64,000 bases of DNA from Pikeienuella litoralis (GTDB lineage Bacteria; Pseudomonadota; Alphaproteobacteria; Rhodobacterales; Rhodobacteraceae), in contig NZ_JBBHER010000004.1 of the NCBI RefSeq assembly GCF_037646705.1, positions 248,001 through 312,000 on the forward strand. The letters run 5' to 3'. Made by a program: the position numbers and the translations under genes. Below, one piece after another: positions 28,692 to 35,527 of this stretch (the stretch's first letter is position 1; each line of letters begins with the position of its first letter). The notes under the pieces are model-generated. The model did not search any database, was not told the DNA's origin, and saw only the letters and a list, made by a program, of their open reading frames with translations.

Positions 28692-29456
28692 ATGAAGCTG
28701 CACAGCAACGCATTCCTCGCCGCGATCCGCTCGGGGCGCCCGCAGATCGGCGTCTGGCTCTCTCTCTCCACCGCCTTCGCGGCCGAGGCGGTGGCCGGCG
28801 CCGGGTTCGACTGGGCGCTGATCGACATGGAGCATTCGCCCAACGATCTCGTCTCGGTCATGGGGCAGCTTCAGGTCTTCGCCGCTTATGAGACCACGCC
28901 CATCGTCCGGCCAGAGTGGAACGACACCGTGCTGATCAAGCGGCTGCTCGACGCGGGCGCGCCCGGGTTGCTGCTGCCGATGGTGCAATCGGAGGAGGAG
29001 GCCGGGAAGGCCGTGGCCGCGACCCGGTATCCCCCGCGCGGGGTCCGGGGCTTCAGCGGCACGACCCGCGCGAACGGCTTCGGGCGCACCAGCGATTATT
29101 TCACCCGGATCGAGGACGAGACCGCCGTGCTGGTGCAGGTCGAGACAAGGGCGGCGATCGGCGAAGCGGCGAAGATCGGCGCCGTGGACGGCGTCAGCGG
29201 CGTCTTCTTCGGCCCCGGGGACATCTCCGCGGACATGGGGCTTCTCGGCCGGCCGCTGGATGACGAGGTCTGGGATCTGATCATGCCGGCCGCGCGCGGC
29301 CTGATCGACGCCGGCGTCCCGGTCGGCACTCTGGTCACCGATCCGGCTTTCGCGCGCAAGCTGGTCGGCGAAGGCTTCTCCTTCGTCGCCTGCGGCTCGG
29401 ACGCCGGGCTGCTGGCGCGGGGCGCCGACACCCTGCTCAAGACGATGAGGGCCTGA
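28692..29456 (+). CDS. HpcH/HpaI-family aldolase
   Basis: Class II pyruvate-type aldolase of 254 residues (4-hydroxy-2-oxoheptanedioate / 2-keto-3-deoxy-L-rhamnonate aldolase group). Motifs are GVWLSLSTAFAAEAVAGAGF, DWALIDMEHSPND (catalytic region), GAPGLLLPMVQSEEEA, RGVRGF, and the metal ligands in QVETRAAIGEA and GVFFGPGDISADMG. It follows hyuB by 49 bases. Family members cleave 2-keto-4-hydroxy acids to pyruvate or oxaloacetate plus an aldehyde. That would fit a pathway in which the ring-opened product becomes a keto-hydroxy acid. The pathway is inference. Confidence 0.92.
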   Translation: MKLHSNAFLAAIRSGRPQIGVWLSLSTAFAAEAVAGAGFDWALIDMEHSPNDLVSVMGQLQVFAAYETTPIVRPEWNDTVLIKRLLDAGAPGLLLPMVQSEEEAGKAVAATRYPPRGVRGFSGTTRANGFGRTSDYFTRIEDETAVLVQVETRAAIGEAAKIGAVDGVSGVFFGPGDISADMGLLGRPLDDEVWDLIMPAARGLIDAGVPVGTLVTDPAFARKLVGEGFSFVACGSDAGLLARGADTLLKTMRA

Positions 29457-29524
29457 GCCGGCGCGGCCGCTCCCCCCGCTCTCCGGCGACGGAAGAGGTG
29501 AGGCGCAACGTCGCCTTGTCTTTT

Positions 29525-29559
29525 CCTTATAATGAGTATTTACAATGCTTGTTATAAGG
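29525..29559 (+). promoter_or_regulatory. NsrR-like 11-1-11 palindrome over the hemerythrin promoter
   Basis: A 35-base imperfect palindrome with outer arms CCTTATAA (29525-29532) and TTATAAGG (29552-29559) and 13 of 17 positions symmetric about A29542. The inner 11-1-11 part (AATGAGTATTT, 29531-29541, A, CAATGCTTGTT, 29543-29553) resembles the NsrR pattern AAGATGCATTT in each arm. TATAAT (29528-29533) and TACAAT (29541-29546) are possible -10 elements inside it, so repressor binding would block transcription. The next gene is the hemerythrin protein, a classic NsrR target in other bacteria. Confidence 0.6.
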
Positions 29560-29599
29560 TGGCGCGCGGCGCCGCCGACGCCCCGAGAAGGAGAGGGAG

Positions 29600-30079
29600 A
29601 TGCCCGAAGAGACGGCCCCGATCGACGACCCCTCCGCGCTGACGACCTATATCGAGACGCGGTATCATGCGCGCCACCGCAAGGCGCTGCCCGAGTTGAC
29701 GGCGCTGTCGGCGAAGGTCGAACAGGTCCACGCCGGGGCGCCGCATGTCCCCGCCGGCCTCGCGGAGCGCCTGCAGCGGCTGATCGGCGAGCTGGAGGTC
29801 CACATGCGGAAGGAGGAGCTGCTGCTCTTTCCGGCGATTCGGCGCGGCGGAACGCCGGGTCTTCCCACCCAGATCGCGGCGATGCGCGCCGATCACGACG
29901 ATCAGGGCGCGGAGATCATCCGCATCCGCGCCCTGACGGACGACTTGACTCTTCCCGCCGGGGCGTGCCGGAAATGGACCGCCCTCTATGAAGGGCTGGC
30001 CCAGTTCGTCGCCGATCTCGTGGAGCACACGCGACTCGAGAACGACGTGCTGTTTCCACAATTCGAATCCGCAGCCTGA
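29600..30079 (+). CDS. Hemerythrin HHE-domain protein, RIC/YtfE/DnrN-like
   Basis: A cytoplasmic di-iron protein of 159 residues. Histidines and carboxylates sit in the order expected for a hemerythrin bundle: YHARHRKALPEL, LEVHMRKEELLLFP, MRADHDDQGAEI and LVEHTRLENDVLFPQF. This matches the C-terminal part of RIC (YtfE/ScdA/DnrN), which repairs iron-sulfur clusters after NO or oxidative damage. The N-terminal ScdA_N cysteine domain of full-length RIC (about 220 residues) is absent, so this is a short form. AAGGAGAGGGAG precedes the ATG. It heads an operon with an AhpD-like protein and NnrS, all plausibly NO-induced, across from the nar operon. Confidence 0.88.
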   Translation: MPEETAPIDDPSALTTYIETRYHARHRKALPELTALSAKVEQVHAGAPHVPAGLAERLQRLIGELEVHMRKEELLLFPAIRRGGTPGLPTQIAAMRADHDDQGAEIIRIRALTDDLTLPAGACRKWTALYEGLAQFVADLVEHTRLENDVLFPQFESAA

Positions 30080-30091
30080 AAGGCGTCCCTC

Positions 30092-30430
30092 ATGTCCGAA
30101 TTCCATCTCCCGAAAGCCACCGCCGCCCATGCCGAGCGCCGCAACGCCCTCACGCCCGACGCGAGCGCCGCCTTCAAGGCGTTCACCAAGGCGGTGTTCG
30201 CCGAAGGCGCGCTCGACGTGCGCACCAAGCAGCTGATCGCCGTCGCGGTCGCCCATGTCACGCAGTGCCCCTGGTGCATCGAGGGCCATGTGAAAAGCGC
30301 GCGGCGCGCCGGCGCGACCCCCGAGCAGGTCATGGAGGCGATCTGGGTCGCGGCGGAGATGCGCGCGGGCGCGTCCTACGCCCATTCCGCCCTGACGCTC
30401 GATCTGCTGGCGGAGGAAGAGAAGGCCTGA
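30092..30430 (+). CDS. Carboxymuconolactone decarboxylase / AhpD-like protein
   Basis: A small protein of 112 residues of the CMD/AhpD family. The conserved core is DVRTKQLIAVAVAHVTQCPWCIEGH: Glu/Asp-linked helix, redox CPWC pair and the following His, as in AhpD peroxidase partners. The tail MEAIWVAAEMRAGASYAHSA is typical. It starts 12 bases after the hemerythrin stop with AAAGG upstream. A peroxidase or thiol-redox role in NO/oxidative stress is inferred from family and position. Confidence 0.88.
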   Translation: MSEFHLPKATAAHAERRNALTPDASAAFKAFTKAVFAEGALDVRTKQLIAVAVAHVTQCPWCIEGHVKSARRAGATPEQVMEAIWVAAEMRAGASYAHSALTLDLLAEEEKA

Positions 30431-30450
30431 GCCGCCGCCCCGACGCTCCG

Positions 30451-30480
30451 CCCGCGCCCGTGAACCCCCGAGGGCGCGGG
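30451..30480 (+). other. Hairpin between AhpD-like gene and nnrS
   Basis: Nine-base-pair stem CCCGCGCCC (30451-30459) with GGGCGCGGG (30472-30480) and a 12-base loop, 20 bases after the AhpD-like stop. It has no T-tract and probably tunes read-through into nnrS rather than ending transcription. Confidence 0.5.
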
Positions 30481-30545
30481 CGGCCCCGCCCCTGACCGGG
30501 ACGCCCTGCGCATGGCGCGGCCGCCACCGAATGGAGAAAACGCGC

Positions 30546-31751
30546 ATGTCCGCTTCCGCCGACCCGGCCCTCGCCCCGCGCCGCCCCGCCCTCTTCACGC
30601 TCGGCCTGCGGCCGTTCTTCCTTTTCGGCGCCGTCTGGGCGGCGGCGGCGATGGCGCTCTGGATTCCCATGCTGGCCGGGCGGATGGCGCCGCCGACCGC
30701 CTTCGACCCGATCTCCTGGCATGCGCATGAGCTGCTCTTCGGGTATCTCGGCGCGGTCGTCTCGGGGTTCGTTCTGACGGCGGCGCCGAACTGGACCGGG
30801 CGCCCCGCGCTCATGGGCTGGCCGCTGGCCGGGCTGGTCGCGCTCTGGCTGGCGGGCCGCGTCGCGGTCCTGACCTCGGCGGAGACGGCGCCGCTGCCGG
30901 TCGCGCTCATCGATCTCGCCTTGCCGGCGGCGCTGGTCGCCTATTTCGGCAATGCGATCATCGCGGGGGGCAACTGGCGCAATCTGCCGGTGGTGGCGCT
31001 TCTGACCGGCTGGGGCGTCGCCAACGCGCTCTTCCATTGGGAGGCCGCCGAGGGGGGCTTCCCCGCGGCGGGCCATGGGCTGCGCCTCGGCCTGATGGCG
31101 GCGGTGCTTCTGATCTCGTTGATCGGCGGGCGGATCACGCCGATCTTCACGCGCAACTGGATGAGGGCGCGGAAGGCCGGGCCGGAGCCGACGCTCTTCA
31201 ACCGCGCCGATGGCGCGATCCTGCTCTTCACCGTGGCGGCGCTGGCGGTCTGGGTGGTCTGGCCGCACGAATGGGCGACGGCGGCGCTGGCGGCGCTGGC
31301 CGGAATCGCGCATCTCTGGCGGCTGTCGCGCTGGTCCGGGCGCCACGCCGGGGCCGAGCCGCTGGTCTGGGTTCTGCACGCGGGCTACGCGTTCATCCCG
31401 ATCGGGTTCCTCGGGGTGGCCGCGAGCGCCTTCCTGCCGGGCGCGGCGGCGGCGGCCCAGCATCTCTGGATGGCCGGCGCGGTCGGGCTGATGACCCTCG
31501 CGGTGATGACCCGCGCCAGCCTCGGCCATTGCGGCAAGCCGCTCACCGCGTCGCGCCCGATCACGGCGCTTTATCTGGCGCTGATCGTCTCGGTCGCGGC
31601 GCGCTTCGCGTATGGGCTGGCCCCCGGCGCCGACTGGCTGCTGCATCTGGCCGGGGCGGGCTGGATCATCGCCTTCGGCGGTTTCGCCGCGCTCTACTGG
31701 CCGCTTCTGACGCGCGCGAAATCCACGCCCGGCCAGCCGACCCAGTCATAG
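30546..31751 (+). CDS. nnrS: NnrS family membrane protein
   Basis: Inner-membrane heme- and copper-containing protein of the NnrS family, 401 residues with about 12 hydrophobic segments. Motifs include ALFTLGLRPFFLFGAVWAA, DPISWHAHELLFGYLGAVVSGF (conserved His), LISLIGGRITPIFTRNWM and GLMTLAVMTRASLGHCGKPL. NnrS is known to protect against NO and is controlled by NNR/NsrR-type regulators in denitrifiers. The ATG at 30546 was chosen because AATGGAGAAA lies upstream; the ATG at 30531 lies within that site. It is convergent with the last gene of the nar operon, 12 bases away. Confidence 0.93.
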   Translation: MSASADPALAPRRPALFTLGLRPFFLFGAVWAAAAMALWIPMLAGRMAPPTAFDPISWHAHELLFGYLGAVVSGFVLTAAPNWTGRPALMGWPLAGLVALWLAGRVAVLTSAETAPLPVALIDLALPAALVAYFGNAIIAGGNWRNLPVVALLTGWGVANALFHWEAAEGGFPAAGHGLRLGLMAAVLLISLIGGRITPIFTRNWMRARKAGPEPTLFNRADGAILLFTVAALAVWVVWPHEWATAALAALAGIAHLWRLSRWSGRHAGAEPLVWVLHAGYAFIPIGFLGVAASAFLPGAAAAAQHLWMAGAVGLMTLAVMTRASLGHCGKPLTASRPITALYLALIVSVAARFAYGLAPGADWLLHLAGAGWIIAFGGFAALYWPLLTRAKSTPGQPTQS

Positions 31752-31763
31752 CTCCGGCCGGGC

Positions 31764-32570
31764 TCACGCCGCCGGCGAAAGATCGACGCCGCGCGTCTCC
31801 GCCGCGGCGGCGAGGCGCGCGACCAGCGCCCGCGCCTCGCGCGCCCAGGCCGCGCGTTCGACCTGTTCCTGAATGCCCGCGCGCACGCTCTCGAACGGCA
31901 GAAGAGCCCCCTCCGCGCGTGCGTCCAGCCGGATCACATGCACCCCGTAGCGCGTCTCGACCGGCGCGGGCGCGACGGCGCCGGGCGCAAGCGCGTCCAG
32001 CGCCGCCTCGAACTCGGCGACCGTGTCTCCGGGGCCGATCTGCCCGAGACGGCCGCCATTGGCGCGCGAATCGCAGGCCGAATTCTCCCGCGCCAGACGC
32101 TCGAACGCGCCGGGGTCGCGGGCGATCTCCGCGATCAGCGCCCGGCCCAGCGCCTGCGCCGCGGCGCGGGCGTCGGCGTCCCCCGGCTCGGCCGGCAGGA
32201 GAATATGCGAGGCCTCATAGAGCGCGGGCGAGCGGAACCGCTCCGGATGCGCCGCGTAGATCGCCCGGCACGCCGCCTCGTCCGGCGGCGCCGGGGTCAC
32301 ATTGCGCTCGATGACGGCGCGGATCAGCGCCTCGTCGTCCAGCTCGCGCCGCCCCGGCGCGATCTCCTCGGGAGCGGGGCTCAGGCCCAGCCGCCGCGCC
32401 TCCTGCAGGAGAAGCGCGCGGATCGCCAGCGCCCGCGCCGCGGCGCGCCAGGCGTGGCCGGGTTTGCCCGGCGGCGCCGGATGATTTTGCGCCTCGGCGG
32501 CGATCAGCGCCGCCGGGATCGTCTCTCCATTGATCACCAGATCCGGCTGTAGCGGGTTCGGGGTCGCCAT
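31764..32570 (-). CDS. Parvulin-type peptidyl-prolyl isomerase, nar-linked
   Basis: A protein of 268 residues with a PpiC/parvulin domain (ALYEASHILLPAEPGDADA through VETRYGVHVIRLD, about residues 135-232). The parvulin marks are SHIL, GRLGQIGPGDTVAEFE and GVHVIRLD. The N-terminal part is helical and Ala-rich, as in NifM-like proteins. No signal peptide is visible, so it is probably cytoplasmic. It lies four bases after narI on the same strand. NifM-type isomerases mature metalloenzymes, so a role in folding NarGH is a reasonable inference. Confidence 0.85.
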   Translation of the reverse strand: MATPNPLQPDLVINGETIPAALIAAEAQNHPAPPGKPGHAWRAAARALAIRALLLQEARRLGLSPAPEEIAPGRRELDDEALIRAVIERNVTPAPPDEAACRAIYAAHPERFRSPALYEASHILLPAEPGDADARAAAQALGRALIAEIARDPGAFERLARENSACDSRANGGRLGQIGPGDTVAEFEAALDALAPGAVAPAPVETRYGVHVIRLDARAEGALLPFESVRAGIQEQVERAAWAREARALVARLAAAAETRGVDLSPAA

Positions 32571-32574
32571 CGGC

Positions 32575-33279
32575 TCACTCCGTGGTCCGGCCCGCGGCGG
32601 CGGGCCGCCGGCGCCGGGTGCGGACGACCTGATAGGGCCGCCAGAGATAGCGGACCGGCGCCGACAGCATGTGCACGAGCCGCGTGAACGGGAACAGCAG
32701 GAAGATCGTCAACCCGACGAATATATGCAGCTTGAACAGGATGTTGGTGTTCTCCACATAGCGCCAGGCGTCGGTCTCGAAGGTGAAGATCCCCTGCGCC
32801 CAGGCCATGAACCTGACCATCTCGCCGCCGTCGAGATGCTGCAGCGACACGAAGATCGTCATCACGCCGATGACGAGCTGCGTCATCAAAAGCGCGAGGA
32901 TGCCGATATCGGCGACGCTCGACGTCGCGCGGATGCGCGGATCGCCAAGCCGCCGGACCAGCAGCAGATAGCCGCCGATCAGCGCGAGGACGGCGCCGAA
33001 GCCGCCGACGATGATGGCGAGCCATTGCTTGAAGCCGTGGCTGATTCCGACCAGATCGAAGAACCAGAGCGGGGTCAGAAGCCCGCCCAGATGCCCGAAG
33101 AAGATGATCAGAATCCCGACATGGAACAGCACCGAGCCGCGGATCAGCAACTGGCGGCGCAGAAGCTGGCTCGAACTCGACTTCCATGTGAAGGGATCCC
33201 GCTCGTAGCGGGCGATGGAGCCGACCGCCAGCACGGTGAGCGCGATATAGGGATAAACCTGGAACAGCAGGAAGTTCAT
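32575..33279 (-). CDS. narI: Respiratory nitrate reductase gamma subunit NarI
   Basis: Membrane cytochrome b subunit of 234 residues with five hydrophobic segments. It oxidises quinol and passes electrons through two b hemes to NarH. Candidate heme ligands are the histidines in LFHVGILIIFFGHLGG and in KLHIFVGLTIFLLFPFTRLVH. The N-terminus MNFLLFQVYPYIALTVLAVG is typical. The start overlaps the narJ stop by four bases (ATGA). Confidence 0.96.
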   Translation of the reverse strand: MNFLLFQVYPYIALTVLAVGSIARYERDPFTWKSSSSQLLRRQLLIRGSVLFHVGILIIFFGHLGGLLTPLWFFDLVGISHGFKQWLAIIVGGFGAVLALIGGYLLLVRRLGDPRIRATSSVADIGILALLMTQLVIGVMTIFVSLQHLDGGEMVRFMAWAQGIFTFETDAWRYVENTNILFKLHIFVGLTIFLLFPFTRLVHMLSAPVRYLWRPYQVVRTRRRRPAAAGRTTE

Positions 33280-34001
33280 CTCCGTCCTCCATCTGCGGCC
33301 TTGAGATCGGTCCAGTCCGGCGCCGGCCCCGGCCCCATCCGTGAGAGCAGGTCGCGCCCGGCCGGGCAGCCCGCGTTCGGGTCGGGGCCGAAGGTGACCA
33401 TCGCCTCCTCCCAGACCGCGTCCAGCGCCGCGAGGTCTTCGGGGTCGTCATCCGGCAGGCCGGTGATCTCGGCGAGAAGATCCGCCGCCGCCGACGCCGC
33501 CGAGAGCGATTCAAGCGCGCGAAAGACGGGCGCGTAGGGGCTGGCGCCGCGGCGCTCCAGCCGTTCGGCCAGCGCGATCAGGATATGGACCGCGTCCGCC
33601 AGCATCTCCCGCGCCTCGGCCAGCGGGCGGCTGGCCAGAAACTCCAGAAGCATCGGCAGATGGTCCGGCAGTTCGGGGCCGGTCGGCTCGAAGCCGCCGG
33701 CGCGGTAGGTTTCGAGCAGGTCGACCATCGCCCCGCCCCGGTCCCGGCTTTCGCCATGCACATGCTCGAAGAGGTTGAGCGACAGGGTCCGCGAGCGATC
33801 GAAGAGCAGCACGAAGCGCTCCTGCAGATCGAAGATGTCGCGCGTCGCCAGCTCGCGCAGAAGCGGCTCCAGCGCCGCGATCCGCGCGTCGTCGAGCAGG
33901 CCCTCCTTGCGGAGCGCCGGCGCGATCTCGGGCGCCGCCGCCTGAAGCTCCTCGCCCGGATAGGTCAGCAGCGCGGAGAGCGCCTTGAGGGTGACGATCA
34001 T
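33276..34001 (-). CDS. narJ: Nitrate reductase molybdenum cofactor assembly chaperone NarJ
   Basis: Cytoplasmic TorD/DmsD-family chaperone of 241 residues that binds apo-NarG and allows cofactor insertion and membrane attachment. Marks are LSALLTYPGEELQAAAPEI at the N-terminus and ERFVLLFDRSRTLSLNLFEHVHGESRDRG (shown as the region 60-88) in the core. The C-terminus is Pro/Gly-rich. It overlaps narH and narI by four bases at each end, so all three are translationally coupled. Confidence 0.95.
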   Translation of the reverse strand: MIVTLKALSALLTYPGEELQAAAPEIAPALRKEGLLDDARIAALEPLLRELATRDIFDLQERFVLLFDRSRTLSLNLFEHVHGESRDRGGAMVDLLETYRAGGFEPTGPELPDHLPMLLEFLASRPLAEAREMLADAVHILIALAERLERRGASPYAPVFRALESLSAASAAADLLAEITGLPDDDPEDLAALDAVWEEAMVTFGPDPNAGCPAGRDLLSRMGPGPAPDWTDLKAADGGRR

Positions 34002-35527
34002 GACTTCATCGCCTCCGGGATCGTGAGCCCGCGCGTCTTGTTGCCGAACAGCGTGCGCCCGGACGAGCCGGTGGAGCAGCCGTTGCCGTCGGTGAAGCCG
34101 CAGCCGCCGCGCAGGCCCATGATGTCCTCCTCCGCCAGCTCGCGGTGCGCGGTCGGGATCACGAACCGCTCCTCGTAATCGGCGATGGCCATGATCTTGT
34201 ACATGTCCTCGATGATCGCCGGGGTCAGGCCGACGCGCTCGGCGATCGCCTCGTCGATCACGCCGTCCACGGTTTTCGAGCGCATGTAGCCGCGCATCGC
34301 CAGCATCCGCTCCAGCGCGGTGACGATCGGCGCCTCCTTGCCCGCGGTCAGCAGGTTGGCGAGGTAGCGCACCGGGATGCGCAGGCTTTTCACGTCCGGC
34401 ATGGCGCCGTCATGGCCGATCTGGCCGGCCTCGGCGGCGTTCTGGATCGGGCTGAGCGGCGGCACGTACCAGACCATCGGCAGGGTGCGGTATTCGGGGT
34501 GCAGCGGGAAGGCGATCTTCCAGTCCATCGCCATCTTGTAGACCGGGGAGCGCTTGGCCGCCTCGATCCAGTCCCGCGGCACGCCATCCGCCAGCGCCAT
34601 CTCCTGCACCACCGGATCGTGCGGGTCGAGGAAGATGTCGAGCTGCGCCTGATAGAGATCCTCTTCGTTCTCGGTGCTGGCGGCCTCCTGGATCCGGTCG
34701 GCGTCATAGAGCACGACGCCGAGATAGCGGATCCGCCCGACGCAGGTCTCCGAGCAGACCGTCGGCTGCCCGCTCTCGATGCGCGGGTAGCAGAAGGTGC
34801 ATTTCTCGGATTTGCCGGTCTCCCAGTTGTAATAGATCTTCTTGTAGGGGCAGCCGGAGACGCACATCCGCCAGCCGCGGCATTTCTCCTGATCGATCAG
34901 GACGATCCCGTCCTCCTCGCGCTTGTAGATCGCGCCGGAGGGGCATGAGGCCGCGCAGGTCGGGTTCAGGCAATGCTCGCAGAGCCGCGGCAGATACATC
35001 ATGAAGCTGTTTTCGAACTGGCCGTAGATCTCCTTCTGGACGCCCTCGAAATTGTAATCCTTGGAGCGCTTCTCGAATTCGCCGCCGAGGATCTCCTCCC
35101 AGTTCGGCCCCCATTCGATCTTCTCCATCCGCTCGCCGGTGATCTTCGAGCGCGGCCGCGCGGTGGGGAAATGGTCCATCTCCGGCGCGGATTGCAGGTG
35201 ATCGTAATCGAAGGTGAAGGGCTCGTAGAAATCGTCGATCTGCGGCAGGTCCGGGTTGCCGAAGATGTTGGCGAGGATGCGCCATTTCGCGCCCTGCTTC
35301 GGCTGCAGATGGCCGCGCGAATTGCGGACCCAGCCGCCGTTCCAGCGTTTCTGGTTCTCCCAGTCCTTCGGATAGCCGATTCCGGGCTTGGTCTCGACAT
35401 TGTTGAACCACGCGTATTCGACCCCGTCGCGGCTGGTCCAGACGTTCTTGCAGGTGACGGAGCAGGTGTGGCAGCCGATGCATTTGTCGAGGTTCAGGAC
35501 CTTGCCGATTTGCGCGCGTATCTTCAT
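33998..35527 (-). CDS. narH: Respiratory nitrate reductase beta subunit NarH
   Basis: Iron-sulfur electron-transfer subunit of 509 residues. It holds four cysteine groups: CIGCHTCSVTCKNVW, CEHCLNPTCAASCPSG, CRGWRMCVSGCPYKK and CTFCYPRIESGQPTVCSETC. The Trp in CRGWRMC replaces one cysteine, as expected for the [3Fe-4S] cluster of NarH. It carries electrons from NarI to NarG at the cytoplasmic face. The narG stop overlaps its start by four bases. Confidence 0.97.
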   Translation of the reverse strand: MKIRAQIGKVLNLDKCIGCHTCSVTCKNVWTSRDGVEYAWFNNVETKPGIGYPKDWENQKRWNGGWVRNSRGHLQPKQGAKWRILANIFGNPDLPQIDDFYEPFTFDYDHLQSAPEMDHFPTARPRSKITGERMEKIEWGPNWEEILGGEFEKRSKDYNFEGVQKEIYGQFENSFMMYLPRLCEHCLNPTCAASCPSGAIYKREEDGIVLIDQEKCRGWRMCVSGCPYKKIYYNWETGKSEKCTFCYPRIESGQPTVCSETCVGRIRYLGVVLYDADRIQEAASTENEEDLYQAQLDIFLDPHDPVVQEMALADGVPRDWIEAAKRSPVYKMAMDWKIAFPLHPEYRTLPMVWYVPPLSPIQNAAEAGQIGHDGAMPDVKSLRIPVRYLANLLTAGKEAPIVTALERMLAMRGYMRSKTVDGVIDEAIAERVGLTPAIIEDMYKIMAIADYEERFVIPTAHRELAEEDIMGLRGGCGFTDGNGCSTGSSGRTLFGNKTRGLTIPEAMKS

